A stretch of 64,000 nucleotides of DNA from Firmicutes bacterium HGW-Firmicutes-1 (GCA_002841625.1 PHAG01000002.1:1-64000); one strand, 5' to 3'. Shown: positions 25,379-33,730, numbered from the stretch's first letter. The notes: a model not told the origin generated them from the sequence alone. A program made the numbers and translations.

Positions 25379-25552
25379 TTATAACAAATTTGTTAGTTTA
25401 CTTAAGTTTTATAGTTTTATGGTCTTTAAAAAAGTTGAAGTTTGTTATTATTACGCTTGTTCTTGTACCACTAGTAGGATATATATGTTTTTCGCTAGTT
25501 TTGAACTATTATAGTACATTTACACTGGTTGTTTCCGTGTACAACGTCCTAC
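25379..25552 (+). repeat. Decayed attC and cassette remnant
   Basis: TTATAACAAATTTG at 25379 looks like an R'' and left arm without its partner. At 25527-25552 the trailer GGTTGTTTCCGTGTACAACG, which normally precedes R'', is followed by unrelated sequence. Between them an ORF of about 64 codons (25390-25584) encodes one membrane-type segment and is probably a fragment. Confidence 0.5.
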
Positions 25553-25614
25553 TTGAAGAAGGATATAAGCACTTTATAATTTAGGAACTCAATTTTATCA
25601 TAGGAGATGAATTA

Positions 25615-26424
25615 ATGAAGTCTAATAATCTCAATAGTAGTACTGAGTATATAGTAAAATTAATAGAACAGAATTATTCGGATTTTTATATAGAGATGGC
25701 TAAATTAAAAGGTTGTGAATATAAAAAAGGTAATAGTTATAATTGGGTTAGAGGTAATGAAGGAAGTTGGCCAACTGGTATTTTTGATATCAGACTACAA
25801 ATAGATAGTATTAATAATACAATTAACGATATGGTAACGAGAATGAAAGCAGGATTGTTGCCTAATACAATAATGACAGGTCCATCTAGTATACCTGATA
25901 ATTATGATAGATATTTTAATGAGTTTGGCTTGATTAGGAAGTATGAGGCTGCTGGTATGGCGATGAATATACCAAATACTAAATTAGAATATTTAAATGA
26001 TGATAATGATTTAGAAATATGTATTTTAGAAGATGAAGAATTACTATTTAATTGGTGTAAGATAGTAGGTATAGAGTTATTTAGTAAACCTGATAAAAAG
26101 TCTATAGAAGATTTTTGCGATTTAATTAGATTGACATTTTCAATTGATAAATTCAGATGTTTTGTTGCTAAGTATAAAGGCAGGATAATAGCTACATCTT
26201 TCTTATATTTAAATAAAGGTATTGCTGGTATTTATTTTGTAGCTACAGATAAAGCATATAGAAATAAGGGTGTAGGTAAGCTAATTACTTTGGCTCCATT
26301 AATATTTGCTCAAGAAAGAGGTTATAGGATTGTAATATTGCAAGCAAGTCCATTAGGTGAAGTAATTTATAAGAAGATAGGATTTAAAGAATATTGTAGA
26401 TTGGGAAGATATCAATTAGATTAA
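25615..26424 (+). CDS. GNAT family N-acetyltransferase with N-terminal extension
   Basis: A 269-residue protein with a C-terminal GNAT domain (about 125-269): 'GIAGIYFVATDKAYRNKGVGKLITLAPLIFAQERGYRIVILQASPLGEVIYKKIGF'-type order, with the acetyl-CoA loop at YRNKGVGK. The first 120 residues, with 'YNWVRGNEGSWPTGIF', form a second, probably degenerate GNAT-like half, as in other two-domain members. The ATG follows ATAGGAGATG. Its cassette start has been lost, since no R' lies between the preceding remnant and the gene. Confidence 0.82.
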   Translation: MKSNNLNSSTEYIVKLIEQNYSDFYIEMAKLKGCEYKKGNSYNWVRGNEGSWPTGIFDIRLQIDSINNTINDMVTRMKAGLLPNTIMTGPSSIPDNYDRYFNEFGLIRKYEAAGMAMNIPNTKLEYLNDDNDLEICILEDEELLFNWCKIVGIELFSKPDKKSIEDFCDLIRLTFSIDKFRCFVAKYKGRIIATSFLYLNKGIAGIYFVATDKAYRNKGVGKLITLAPLIFAQERGYRIVILQASPLGEVIYKKIGFKEYCRLGRYQLD

Positions 26425-26456
26425 TGGCAAATGTAAGACGGTTAAGTGCTTACTTC

Positions 26457-26553
26457 ATATAACAATATGTTGCCAAAATTCATCAGCTTCAAGATTGATT
26501 TGTTGGTAAAGTACATGAGCTGATGAACTTCGGCAACAACGCAATCATTATAT
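26457..26553 (+). repeat. attC site 23 (R' mutated)
   Basis: R'' ATATAAC (26457-26463). The R' reads ATTATAT (26547-26553): the G at the recombination point is A here, so this junction should be impaired. Confidence 0.8.
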
Positions 26554-26613
26554 GACATTGCACACTAGTATTTGTATGAGTTAATAGAATTTTGGAATGA
26601 AGCCCCTTATTTG

Positions 26614-26718
26614 ATGAAGATTAAAAAAATCAAATTGATAAGAATATTACTATTATCAATTGTCATTTTATTATTTGTTGGATTCTTGATTGGGGTAATT
26701 GCTGGTGAAATCATATGA
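26614..26718 (+). CDS. 34-residue single-span membrane microprotein
   Basis: The ATG at 26614 opens a 34-residue frame: a basic start (MKIKKIKLIR), then one hydrophobic helix of about 20 residues ending in 'GVIAGEII'. Its stop overlaps the start of the next small frame as ATGA, the usual sign of translational coupling. It sits in the otherwise geneless cassette 26548-26963. The ribosome site is weak. It could be a toxin-like or regulatory membrane peptide; nothing shows which. Confidence 0.5.
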   Translation: MKIKKIKLIRILLLSIVILLFVGFLIGVIAGEII

Positions 26719-26873
26719 TAATGTTTAGGTGTATAGGAAGTAATCAATTAATTACTGAATTGTTTTTTTACTCATCAACTAAGCAACTGAAAGTAAAATC
26801 AATTTCGTTTGGTATATTTTTTATTATATTTTCTATTTTTATGCTAGCAATTTTAGTTGGCAAATTAAATTGA
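26715..26873 (+). CDS. 52-residue single-span membrane microprotein
   Basis: The frame starts within the previous microprotein's stop (ATGA overlap) and encodes 52 residues. There is a short polar N-terminus, basic 'STKQLKVKS', then a hydrophobic helix 'FGIFFIIFSIFMLAILVG'. Together with the 34-residue frame it forms a compact pair of membrane peptides filling one cassette. No homology is recognised. The 4-base overlap and similar design are the evidence for coding. Confidence 0.5.
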   Translation: MIMFRCIGSNQLITELFFYSSTKQLKVKSISFGIFFIIFSIFMLAILVGKLN

Positions 26874-26897
26874 TATGGCAGTTTCCGTGAGCAAACA

Positions 26898-26970
26898 ATC
26901 ATCAGCTTGAAGTGTTTTAAAGTCAAAAGTACTTGACCTGATGAACTTCGGCAATACGCGAACGTTGTAC
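26898..26970 (+). repeat. attC site 24, left arm deleted
   Basis: ATCATCAGC (26898-26906), cctgATGAACTTCGGC and R' GTTGTAC (26964-26970) remain. The trailer GTTTCCGTGAGCAAAC lies directly before, so R'' and the left stem were lost in a deletion of about 25 bases. Confidence 0.75.
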
Positions 26971-27059
26971 GACATTACACACTAGAAAAAGAGCGAAAAA
27001 ATTTTCTGGTTGAGTTAGTTTTGAAAGAACTATATTGAGATTAAAGGAGTAAATTTTCT

Positions 27060-27935
27060 ATGAGCATTGAAATTTATTATTTTTCAGGAACTGGAAATTC
27101 GCTTTCTGTGGCAAGGGATATCGCTGAAAAAACAAAAGGGACTTTGATATCAATTTCATCAGTCGTTGATAAGCAAAGTATAAAAACTGAATCAGATACT
27201 ATTGGGATTGTATTTCCCTGTTATTTGGCACAGCTCTATGGGATACCTTTGATTGTAGAGAAATTTATCAAAAAGCTAGAAAACATTAACTTAAAATATA
27301 TCTTTGCAGTTTGTACTTGTGGAGGCTTTGAGAATGTTAATGCGCTCCCAACATTGAAAAATCTCAGTAGAATAATTAAATCAATGGGGGGTGAACTTAC
27401 AGCTGAATTTTCAATAAAACTGCCGATGAATAATTTAGGTTATCCTTCTAGATTAATAAATCAAAATCAAGAAAAAATGTTCAAAGAATCTAAGGAGAAA
27501 ATTGACGTTATTTTCAATGTTATAATCAACAGGAAAAAGAATAAATATAAAAAAATAAAGGCGCTATTTAATGGGCTGATGGTTCCAATATATTTAGTCT
27601 TGCAGAATTTTTATATAAGTCACCTCAAAAAAATGTCGCAGGAGCCAAAAGATACAAATCTAGATTTTCGCCAAATGATACTATTAAGTGATAAAAGTAT
27701 TTACGTAGATGATAAATGTAATGGTTGTACAACATGTGCAAAAGTTTGTCCGGCTCATAACATTGAAATGATTGAGAACAAACCAGTTTGGCAGCACCAC
27801 TGCGAGATGTGTCTTGCATGTGATGAATGGTGCCCAACAAAGGCTATTCATCATTGGTGTAAACATGAAGGAAAAGATTACCATCACCCCAATGTAAAAA
27901 TCTCAGATATGTTAAGACAAAGCCAAGATAGATGA
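27060..27935 (+). CDS. EFR1-family flavodoxin/ferredoxin protein
   Basis: A 291-residue redox protein. The N-terminal flavodoxin-like half begins 'IEIYYFSGTGNSLSVARDIAE' (FMN phosphate loop). The C-terminal part carries two 4Fe-4S motifs, CNGCTTCAKVCP and CEMCLACDEWCP (about residues 222-262). EFR1 proteins shuttle electrons in anaerobes; the partner is unknown. The strict [4Fe-4S] dependence fits an anaerobic host. The ATG follows AAAGGAG at rather long spacing (12 bases). A second member is at 38015. Confidence 0.9.
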   Translation: MSIEIYYFSGTGNSLSVARDIAEKTKGTLISISSVVDKQSIKTESDTIGIVFPCYLAQLYGIPLIVEKFIKKLENINLKYIFAVCTCGGFENVNALPTLKNLSRIIKSMGGELTAEFSIKLPMNNLGYPSRLINQNQEKMFKESKEKIDVIFNVIINRKKNKYKKIKALFNGLMVPIYLVLQNFYISHLKKMSQEPKDTNLDFRQMILLSDKSIYVDDKCNGCTTCAKVCPAHNIEMIENKPVWQHHCEMCLACDEWCPTKAIHHWCKHEGKDYHHPNVKISDMLRQSQDR

Positions 27936-27983
27936 GCTTTTATATAGGGTTTAGGGCTATCGGCAATTACCGTGTGTAACGTC

Positions 27984-28010
27984 GTACAACAAGATGTTTC
28001 AGAAATTCAT
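27984..28010 (+). repeat. attC site 25, left half only
   Basis: R'' GTACAAC (27984-27990) complements the core GTTGTAC at 26964, and the left arm AAGATGTTTCAGAAATTCATC follows. The right arm is replaced by gene-fragment DNA. Confidence 0.78.
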
Positions 28011-28190
28011 CCTGAAGGATTTTCGTCAACATATTTTGTTGACAACTTTGAAGTATTTGAAAAAGTTTATGGTATAGCCGAGAGTGGAAAGGTTTCAATG
28101 AGCATTTCTGGACTGATATATGCTGTATCCGTAGACAAGCATATTACTAATAGAATTACATTTCTGAATATTTCATTAAGAAATGACTAA
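28011..28190 (+). pseudogene. C-terminal gene fragment fused to half an attC
   Basis: The frame encodes 'PEGFSSTYFVDNFEVFEKVYGIAESGKVSMSISGLIYAVSVDKH...' and ends normally at 28190, but upstream it runs into attC sequence with no ribosome site. It looks like the last 60 codons of an unknown cassette gene whose 5' part was deleted together with the right arm of attC 25. Confidence 0.55.
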
Positions 28191-28224
28191 TTTATGATGC
28201 TCGGAAGTTACCGCGCTGCGCGTC

Positions 28225-28319
28225 ATATAACAAGACGTTTACGACATTCATCAGACTTTAGGCAGACTAGGTTTGAAGTGTGAGATCTGATGAACGTTGT
28301 AAACACACGAACGTTAACT
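28225..28319 (+). repeat. attC site 26
   Basis: R'' ATATAAC (28225-28231), R' GTTAACT (28313-28319). The start of its own cassette is lost, so R'' cannot be tested. Confidence 0.88.
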
Positions 28320-28372
28320 GACATAATCTACTAGAGGTTGGTAGTTTATAACTTTATGAAGGAGGATATTTT

Positions 28373-28894
28373 TTGAAGAATTTAGTTCGCTTAATAAGTT
28401 TTCTTTTAGTAATCGTTATGATTTCGGGATGTAGTAGAAGAAATAATGATGATAGTACTGGTGACAGATTTAAAGTATATATAGGGGATACGACGGACTT
28501 ATCTAGTGAATATGTTATTAGAGACAAACCTATCTTTACAGATAATGATATTGAGTATTATGATTGGGATAATCAGAAAATAGTGTTTAAGGATGAGTAT
28601 TTAGAACAATTAGATGTTCCTTTTGTAGAAGAGAAAAGATATATTGGAGGTTCAAGGCTGTTGGGAACTAGTTCGATAGATAAGTTTTATGTTTATGTAG
28701 ATGACGAATTAATATATGATGGTTGTTTTGCTCAATCAATGTTATCTTCATTTTTACCGCAGGGTGCTATTATTTCTGATATTAATGATGGTGTATATAT
28801 TAAATTTGTTAATCTATGTGGTGACCAACTTGATAAAAGATATGATGAGCGAATTTTAAAGTTATTGGAAAAGAAGGCGTTAATTAAAGAATAA
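28373..28894 (+). CDS. Lipoprotein, donor of the signal peptide seen at 18558
   Basis: A 173-residue lipoprotein with a TTG start after GAAGGAGG and lipobox 'ISGC'. Residues 1-33 are the same as in the gene at 18558; the body ('YYDWDNQKIVFKDEYLEQLDVPFVEEKRYIGGSRL') differs and resembles a small beta-sandwich domain with 'FYVYVDDELIYDGCF'. Its cassette is self-consistent: it starts with GTTAACT and ends with AGTTAAC, and the outer flanks pair. This one is therefore likely the original and 18558 the hybrid. Confidence 0.78.
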   Translation: MKNLVRLISFLLVIVMISGCSRRNNDDSTGDRFKVYIGDTTDLSSEYVIRDKPIFTDNDIEYYDWDNQKIVFKDEYLEQLDVPFVEEKRYIGGSRLLGTSSIDKFYVYVDDELIYDGCFAQSMLSSFLPQGAIISDINDGVYIKFVNLCGDQLDKRYDERILKLLEKKALIKE

Positions 28895-28917
28895 CGATAT
28901 ATTCAGTAGATTACGTC

Positions 28918-29013
28918 AGTTAACAAGTTGTTGTCCACATTCATCAGTTTGAATAATATGAAGGTCTGAAGTACTTGAGCTGATGAACATCGGCAACAAC
29001 GCGAACGTTATAT
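28918..29013 (+). repeat. attC site 27
   Basis: R'' AGTTAAC (28918-28924) complements GTTAACT at 28313. R' is GTTATAT (29007-29013). The outer flank AGTAGATTA pairs with TAATCTACT after 28323. Confidence 0.92.
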
Positions 29014-29073
29014 GACATTGCACACTAGGTTAAAAACAACTTTATGATTATCATATTTTCATAGGGGGTATAC

Positions 29074-29688
29074 ATGAAGGATTATAACGAGTATTCAAAG
29101 ATTGCCTACAATAACAAAGCAGATAATTATGATGATACACCTGAAGGTAAATTTACTAAAAAGTTTAAAGATTTATTGTGTAAGATTATAGTTCTGGAGA
29201 AAGGCATAAATATTTTAGATGTTGCTTGTGGTAACGGAACTTTATTGAAAATGCTATCAGCTAAGAATGAAATTCATGGATATGGTATCGATATATCTGA
29301 TAAGATGGTTAGTAATGCAAAGAAGAATTGTAGAGATATGGTATTTAAAGTGGCCGGTTGTGAAGAGATACCCTTTGAAAGTGATTTTTTTGAATCAATG
29401 ACAGTTTGTGCTGCATATCATCATTTTCCAGATACCGATTCTTTTGCAAGGGAAGCAGCAAGAGTATTAAAGAAGAATGGCTATTTATACATAGCTGAGA
29501 TTTATCTCCCGGCTGTTATAAGGGTTTTATGTAATCCATTTGTCAAATTATCGAAGGAAGGTGACGTCAAGTTTTATTCGCCGAAAGAAATAGTGAGCAA
29601 TTTTGAGATGCATGGATTTCAATGTAGTAAGGTAGTGAGAAGAGAAAATGTACAAATCGTTTGTATGCAGAAGAAATATAGAAGCTAA
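29074..29688 (+). CDS. Class I SAM methyltransferase (UbiE/Methyltransf_11 type)
   Basis: A 204-residue methyltransferase. Motif I is 'INILDVACGNGTLLKML' (residues 47-63), motif II 'YGIDISDKMVSNAKKN', and 'DSFAREAARVLKKNGYLYIAEIY' gives the post-motif region of ubiquinone/menaquinone-type enzymes. The substrate is unknown and no quinone genes lie near it. The ATG follows TAGGGGG. It is the sole gene of its cassette. Another SAM enzyme of this type lies at 48126. Confidence 0.88.
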   Translation: MKDYNEYSKIAYNNKADNYDDTPEGKFTKKFKDLLCKIIVLEKGINILDVACGNGTLLKMLSAKNEIHGYGIDISDKMVSNAKKNCRDMVFKVAGCEEIPFESDFFESMTVCAAYHHFPDTDSFAREAARVLKKNGYLYIAEIYLPAVIRVLCNPFVKLSKEGDVKFYSPKEIVSNFEMHGFQCSKVVRRENVQIVCMQKKYRS

Positions 29689-29722
29689 CAAGGAGTTTAT
29701 AGGTAGCTTCCGTGTGCAACAT

Positions 29723-29816
29723 CAATAACAGGTTGTTGCCAACATTCATAGCCTGAAGGTTGTTTGAGTAGGAAGCAATTGAGCTATGAACGTCGGCAAC
29801 AACGAACACGTTATGT
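29723..29816 (+). repeat. attC site 28
   Basis: R'' reads CAATAAC (29723-29729), apparently ATATAAC with a small deletion (own start GTTATAT at 29007). R' is GTTATGT (29810-29816). Confidence 0.86.
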
Positions 29817-29882
29817 GACATCCACCCTCTAGTTGTGAAAAAGGGTGTTATAGATGAAAAGTAATATTAAGGAGGAGATTAT

Positions 29883-30692
29883 TTGAGGAGAAAGGTAAGA
29901 CTAATATTATTATTGATAAGTTTGCTGTTTATTATATCTAGTTGTAAGAACAAAACAGAAAAGGATAGTATTGAAAAGATTAAAGATGATTACGAAATTT
30001 TAAAAGAAAAACTAGAAAATGCTGAAACGGAAAACAAAAGTCTCAAAGTACAATTAAATGATCTAATTCAGAAAACGAATTTGAATCATACTTCTTCTAA
30101 CACAGAATACGAGATTCAATATGCGATTAAGAAGAGTGAGATTCTGGGAGGATTTGATGAAATTATTTTATGCCAAAATTATATACAAGAAAATGGTATA
30201 ATATCAATAATTAATTCTTATAATAACATCTTTAATCCTCAACAAGTCAAAGCTAATGATATGATTGATGGATACAAGGTAAAGGAAGTAAAGATTAGTG
30301 ATGATGGACAAGAGGAAGTTAGTTTTGAGGGCAGTTGTATTCTAACTGGAGAATTAATAATAAATGAAGTGGGAGGAAGTTACTTCAGTTTATTATGTGA
30401 TAACACTGAAATTTCAAGAAGTATACCCATTTCAACATCATGGATAGATATGAATATTTTTTATGATAGAGCACATGTGTTTTTTCATTTAGCTAATGAT
30501 GATAAAGTTATTGAAGAGATTGGCGTAGATAGAAAGAATAAAATGCTTGAATACCAGGATGGAGGATCAACAATTACATATAAAATCACAGCAACCTTTA
30601 AAAATTTTTACTATGCTTTTAAACCTAATACGGATTTAGGAAGTAGAATAGAATTAGTTGAGATACTGGCTATTGAGGAATTAAACCAATGA
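29883..30692 (+). CDS. Coiled-coil lipoprotein
   Basis: A 269-residue lipoprotein with a TTG start after AAGGAGGAG. The signal ends in 'IISSC', and residues 26-65 form a coiled coil ('IKDDYEILKEKLENAETENK'). A large C-terminal beta-rich domain (about 90-269) is unrecognised. The same architecture occurs in the cassettes at 19968 and 22800. The cassette ends with the GAGGGTGGACATC trailer that pairs with its start TGACATCCACCCTC. Confidence 0.78.
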   Translation: MRRKVRLILLLISLLFIISSCKNKTEKDSIEKIKDDYEILKEKLENAETENKSLKVQLNDLIQKTNLNHTSSNTEYEIQYAIKKSEILGGFDEIILCQNYIQENGIISIINSYNNIFNPQQVKANDMIDGYKVKEVKISDDGQEEVSFEGSCILTGELIINEVGGSYFSLLCDNTEISRSIPISTSWIDMNIFYDRAHVFFHLANDDKVIEEIGVDRKNKMLEYQDGGSTITYKITATFKNFYYAFKPNTDLGSRIELVEILAIEELNQ

Positions 30693-30739
30693 GATATTTA
30701 CAGACGGATGACTGTAGAAAGCTTCTGAGGGTGGACATC

Positions 30740-30824
30740 ACATAACTATATATTGCCAACATTCATCAGCATTGATTGGAAGTAATTGAGCTGATTGAAC
30801 GTAGGCAATACGCGAACGTTATAA
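30740..30824 (+). repeat. attC site 29
   Basis: R'' ACATAAC (30740-30746) complements GTTATGT at 29810. R' is GTTATAA (30818-30824). It is shorter than most sites (85 bp). Confidence 0.85.
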
Positions 30825-30891
30825 GAACCCCTCTTTGTAGAAATGATGATTATTATAATACATTTATTAAATGCATATTATGGCGGAGAAT

Positions 30892-31034
30892 ATGAACGGT
30901 GATTATACAGTAAGAATGATAAGAAAAGAAGAGCTAAGAGACTTGCTTGTAACTTGTACAGGCATTTAGAAAATGGAGATTTAGAATTAGAAGATAGTAA
31001 ATCTTTATATGATCTTTGGGATAAAACTGAATGA
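30892..31034 (+). pseudogene. Possible small frameshifted gene
   Basis: An ATG frame (30892-30969, MNGDYTVRMIRKEELRDLL...) stops early, while the next frame continues with 'CNLYRHLENGDLELEDSKSLYDLWDKTE' to a stop at 31032-31034. Joined near 30940 they would give a protein of about 46 residues. The composition looks coding; no family is recognised. It occupies the 220 bases between attC 29 and the next gene. Confidence 0.4.
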
Positions 31035-31053
31035 TTAGAGGTGATTGGAAGAG

Positions 31054-31530
31054 ATGAAGAATAGAATAATATTATTACTAATTCCAGTAGTTTTGATTTT
31101 ATTGATTTTAGTTTTTATTAAATTAAACGCAGATAAAGAAGATAAATTTGAAGAGTTAGTGGGATTACAGGTGATAAATGAAAGTGGTTCCTATGATTCA
31201 GAGGCCGAAAAGAAATCGAATTTTATTATAGTTTTAACTAATCAAAGTTTCCTTAAACCTGAGATGGAGTTTAGCGTTTATGTTGACGGAATTAAAATAA
31301 TCACCCAAAATTGCAAGGTAGAAGGTCAGCATCAATCATATAATTATTATTATTTTTTAGAAGGTAAACATGAGATTAAAGTTAAGACAGCAGATGGGAC
31401 TGAATTAGTTAGAATTATTGATTTGAATGCTAAAATGCCAATATGGAATATATTTACCTACTGGAATAGTGAGAAGGATGGGGCTAGTTTGATGTGCGAT
31501 AAGATGGAAACACCCTTTATATGGGACTAG
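31054..31530 (+). CDS. Membrane-anchored hypothetical protein
   Basis: A protein of about 158 residues with one N-terminal membrane segment (residues 4-24, 'IILLLIPVVLILLILVFIKL') and an exposed beta-rich domain ('EFSVYVDGIKIITQNCKVEGQHQSYNYYYFLEGKHEIKVKT'). There is no lipobox cysteine, so it should be a bitopic anchor. The ATG at 31054 is chosen; a TTG at 31045 is in frame but touches the GAGGTG site. Function unknown. Confidence 0.7.
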   Translation: MKNRIILLLIPVVLILLILVFIKLNADKEDKFEELVGLQVINESGSYDSEAEKKSNFIIVLTNQSFLKPEMEFSVYVDGIKIITQNCKVEGQHQSYNYYYFLEGKHEIKVKTADGTELVRIIDLNAKMPIWNIFTYWNSEKDGASLMCDKMETPFIWD

Positions 31531-31549
31531 AACTTTCGCGCCATCCATC

Positions 31550-31642
31550 ATATAACAATATGTTTGCAACATTCATCAGCATAAGACTGATCAACTGGAA
31601 AGTGTGCGAACTGATAACGTAGTAAACACGCAAACGTTATAC
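31550..31642 (+). repeat. attC site 30
   Basis: R'' ATATAAC (31550-31556) differs by one base from the complement of the start core GTTATAA (30818). R' is GTTATAC (31636-31642). Confidence 0.86.
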
Positions 31643-31784
31643 GACATCAAAAGTTGGGCTGAAGGGCATTCGACAAACATTGTTTAAAATGACAGAGTAG
31701 AAATGTGTCATAAAATATTAGCCTTTTAGAATGGGGAATTTTTAGTCAAGGTAGTTGCACTCAGAGGATTAAGGAGGCGATGAT

Positions 31785-32096
31785 ATGTTTGAATTGGTAT
31801 TAATGATTTTTTTAGGAGCACTATTTGATTATATAGGATGGCAAATCTGGAAAAAGGAACACATAACGCTCATACATAGTTATCATTATACAAAGGTTAA
31901 AGATAAAGATAAAAAACCATATACAAAAGCAATGGGTAAAGCGGTTATTACAATGGGAACTGGAATGATATTGACAGGTCTAATAGATTTTATAACAGGG
32001 ACTTCATATGGTTGGATTTTCTTTGGAATATTCTTTTTGTTGGGTTTCATTATGATGCTTATTGCTCAGAAGAAATATAATGGTGGGTTATTTTAA
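31785..32096 (+). CDS. DUF3784 family membrane protein
   Basis: A 103-residue protein with three membrane segments and a short polar loop between the first two ('IHSYHYTKVKDKDKKPYTKAMGKAVITMGTGMI'), the typical pattern of DUF3784 proteins of Clostridia. Its role is unknown. The ATG follows AAGGAGGCG. It lies between attC sites 30 and 31, with matching terminal cores GTTATAC and GTATAAC. Confidence 0.82.
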   Translation: MFELVLMIFLGALFDYIGWQIWKKEHITLIHSYHYTKVKDKDKKPYTKAMGKAVITMGTGMILTGLIDFITGTSYGWIFFGIFFLLGFIMMLIAQKKYNGGLF

Positions 32097-32134
32097 TAAA
32101 TTATTATGTTGCTTTACCTTTCGCGTTTGACTTC

Positions 32135-32232
32135 GTATAACACGGCGTTACCAACATCGCCAGCCTTGAGGTAACCGTAATCAGGAGAAATGTTGGGGCT
32201 ATGTGACGTTGGCAACGCCCAGAAAGTTATAC
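32135..32232 (+). repeat. attC site 31, GC-richer type
   Basis: R'' GTATAAC (32135-32141) complements GTTATAC at 31636. R' is GTTATAC (32226-32232). The stem GGCGTTACCAACATCGCCAGCC / GGGGCTATGTGACGTTGGCAACGCC is GC-richer than its neighbours'. Confidence 0.87.
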
Positions 32233-32334
32233 GAAATAATCTGTTAGCGATATGTTGGTAGGTATATGGTAGAATTATATGCAAACTTATTGAATTGAAG
32301 GTAGCCAAAGCTTCCACAGATTACTTCGTATAAC
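32227..32334 (+). other. Geneless mini-cassette
   Basis: Only about 108 bases separate the recombination point of attC 31 from the next R''. Start (GTTATACGAAATAATCTGTT) and end (CACAGATTACTTCGTATAAC) are inverted repeats, so this is a complete cassette unit. The longest ATG frame in it has six codons. Confidence 0.7.
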
Positions 32335-32363
32335 AATATGTTTCCAACATTCATTGGCATTAA
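32328..32363 (+). repeat. attC site 32, left half only
   Basis: R'' GTATAAC (32328-32334) and the arm AATATGTTTCCAACATTCATTGGC are intact. The right arm and R' are missing and a new gene begins within 40 bases. Confidence 0.8.
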
Positions 32364-32398
32364 GTAAGAAATTATTAATTAAAAAGGAGTGAAAGAGC

Positions 32399-32887
32399 AT
32401 GAAATTGAAACATACAAAGTTACAATGGGCGATGGAAGGTATAACATTTATAATTTTAATAGTTATGTTTATCTACGTTATAACTATGTGGGGTAATATA
32501 CCCGAAAAAATTCCAGGACATTACAATATCGCTGGAGAAGTTGATAGATGGGGGAATAAAAGTGAAATTTTGATTTATCCAATTATTAGTCTGGTCTTAT
32601 ATACTTTATTAGTAATAGCAGCTCGCTTTCCTGCTATTTGTAATGTTCCAATTAGAATAACGGATGACAATAGAGAGTTTGTTTATAAAAATATCAAAAG
32701 TATGGTTATATTCCTTAAAATGGAGCTGATGATTATGTTTTTGTATATGATGATATCGGGTTTGAAGATGCTATTATTAGGAAAATGGTTTATTCCAATA
32801 TTTATAATTACTCAATTATGCACACTAACTTACTATCTTATTAAAATGTACAGAGGGAATAAAGACCTTCAAAAATATAAAGAATGA
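32399..32887 (+). CDS. DUF1648 domain membrane protein
   Basis: A 162-residue protein with four membrane helices. The N-terminal DUF1648 pattern is clear: after the first helix, 'WGNIPEKIPGHYNIAGEVDRWGNKSEILIYPIISLVLY'. DUF1648 is found in SdpI-like immunity and signalling proteins, but the SdpI C-terminal part is not recognisable. The ATG follows AAAAGGAG. The cassette start has been deleted along with half of attC 32. Confidence 0.82.
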   Translation: MKLKHTKLQWAMEGITFIILIVMFIYVITMWGNIPEKIPGHYNIAGEVDRWGNKSEILIYPIISLVLYTLLVIAARFPAICNVPIRITDDNREFVYKNIKSMVIFLKMELMIMFLYMMISGLKMLLLGKWFIPIFIITQLCTLTYYLIKMYRGNKDLQKYKE

Positions 32888-32927
32888 GATTCGTATAATT
32901 ATTGAACTATTTTTCGTATGCAAAATC

Positions 32928-33020
32928 ACTAAACAGTGTATTGTAAGCATTAATCAGCATAGAGGTTTTAGTTGGGAAGAACATGAGTTAATGAACATCG
33001 GAAACACGCAAATGTTAGGT
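32928..33020 (+). repeat. attC site 33 (degenerate)
   Basis: R'' ACTAAAC (32928-32934) and R' GTTAGGT (33014-33020) remain, with arms carrying more mismatches than usual. Confidence 0.75.
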
Positions 33021-33086
33021 GAAATTCTGTACTAGTGCAGAATGAAATATTAAGAACAATTTTTTCATATTGAGGGAGGGAAAAAA

Positions 33087-33581
33087 ATGAGTAGGTTTCA
33101 GTTTATTGCAAGTGATAGTCCATTAAAAGATGTAAAAAATCCATATATAGAGTTTTTATCAATTAATATGGCATTAGCTAGAGGAATCCAATTGGATGAT
33201 TATATATTAGATGATCCCGATATTGATAGAGATGATGTGAAGAGGATGTTCATTTGCGATTCTGAAGAACATATGCATGAAATTGAAATAAAACAAGAAG
33301 AATCACCATCATATGCAGAAAAATATACACAAAAAAAGTATGCGTCTGAATTGAGATGGATATATTCAGAGGAAAGAGCATTGCAGTTGTTAGATTATAT
33401 AAAGGAACATCTCAAAGATTCAAATGAAGTTGAATTGTGGGATACATGGATGGATGATGAACAGTTAGCTACAATTCCCCACTGTACTTTTGAAAACTTA
33501 TCGTTAGAAGATATCAAAAATATTTATGGGGGAAATTTTTTCAAACCAGAATACATAGTAATAAGATTAGGCAATAGTTAA
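33087..33581 (+). CDS. Conserved hypothetical protein
   Basis: A 164-residue soluble acidic protein. 'FQFIASDSPLKDVKNPYIEFLSINMALARGI' at the N-terminus and 'YAEKYTQKKYASELRWIYSEERALQLLDYIKEHL' in the middle resemble an uncharacterised family of Bacillota with an N-terminal 'ASD.pL' motif. No enzyme motif or membrane segment is seen. The ATG follows GAGGGAGGG. It is the sole gene of its cassette, which has matching cores (GTTAGGT, ACCTAAC). Confidence 0.75.
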   Translation: MSRFQFIASDSPLKDVKNPYIEFLSINMALARGIQLDDYILDDPDIDRDDVKRMFICDSEEHMHEIEIKQEESPSYAEKYTQKKYASELRWIYSEERALQLLDYIKEHLKDSNEVELWDTWMDDEQLATIPHCTFENLSLEDIKNIYGGNFFKPEYIVIRLGNS

Positions 33582-33635
33582 TTATAAACCAATAAGGAAT
33601 GATACAGCTGGTAGTATACTTCCGTACACAACTTC

Positions 33636-33730
33636 ACCTAACAAGATATTATCAACATTCATCAGTTTGTAGTGTAGTGAAATTTAAGTGGATTGTTCTG
33701 ATGAACGTCGGCAACACGCAAACGTTGTGT
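33636..33730 (+). repeat. attC site 34
   Basis: R'' ACCTAAC (33636-33642) complements GTTAGGT at 33014. R' is GTTGTGT (33724-33730). Confidence 0.9.
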
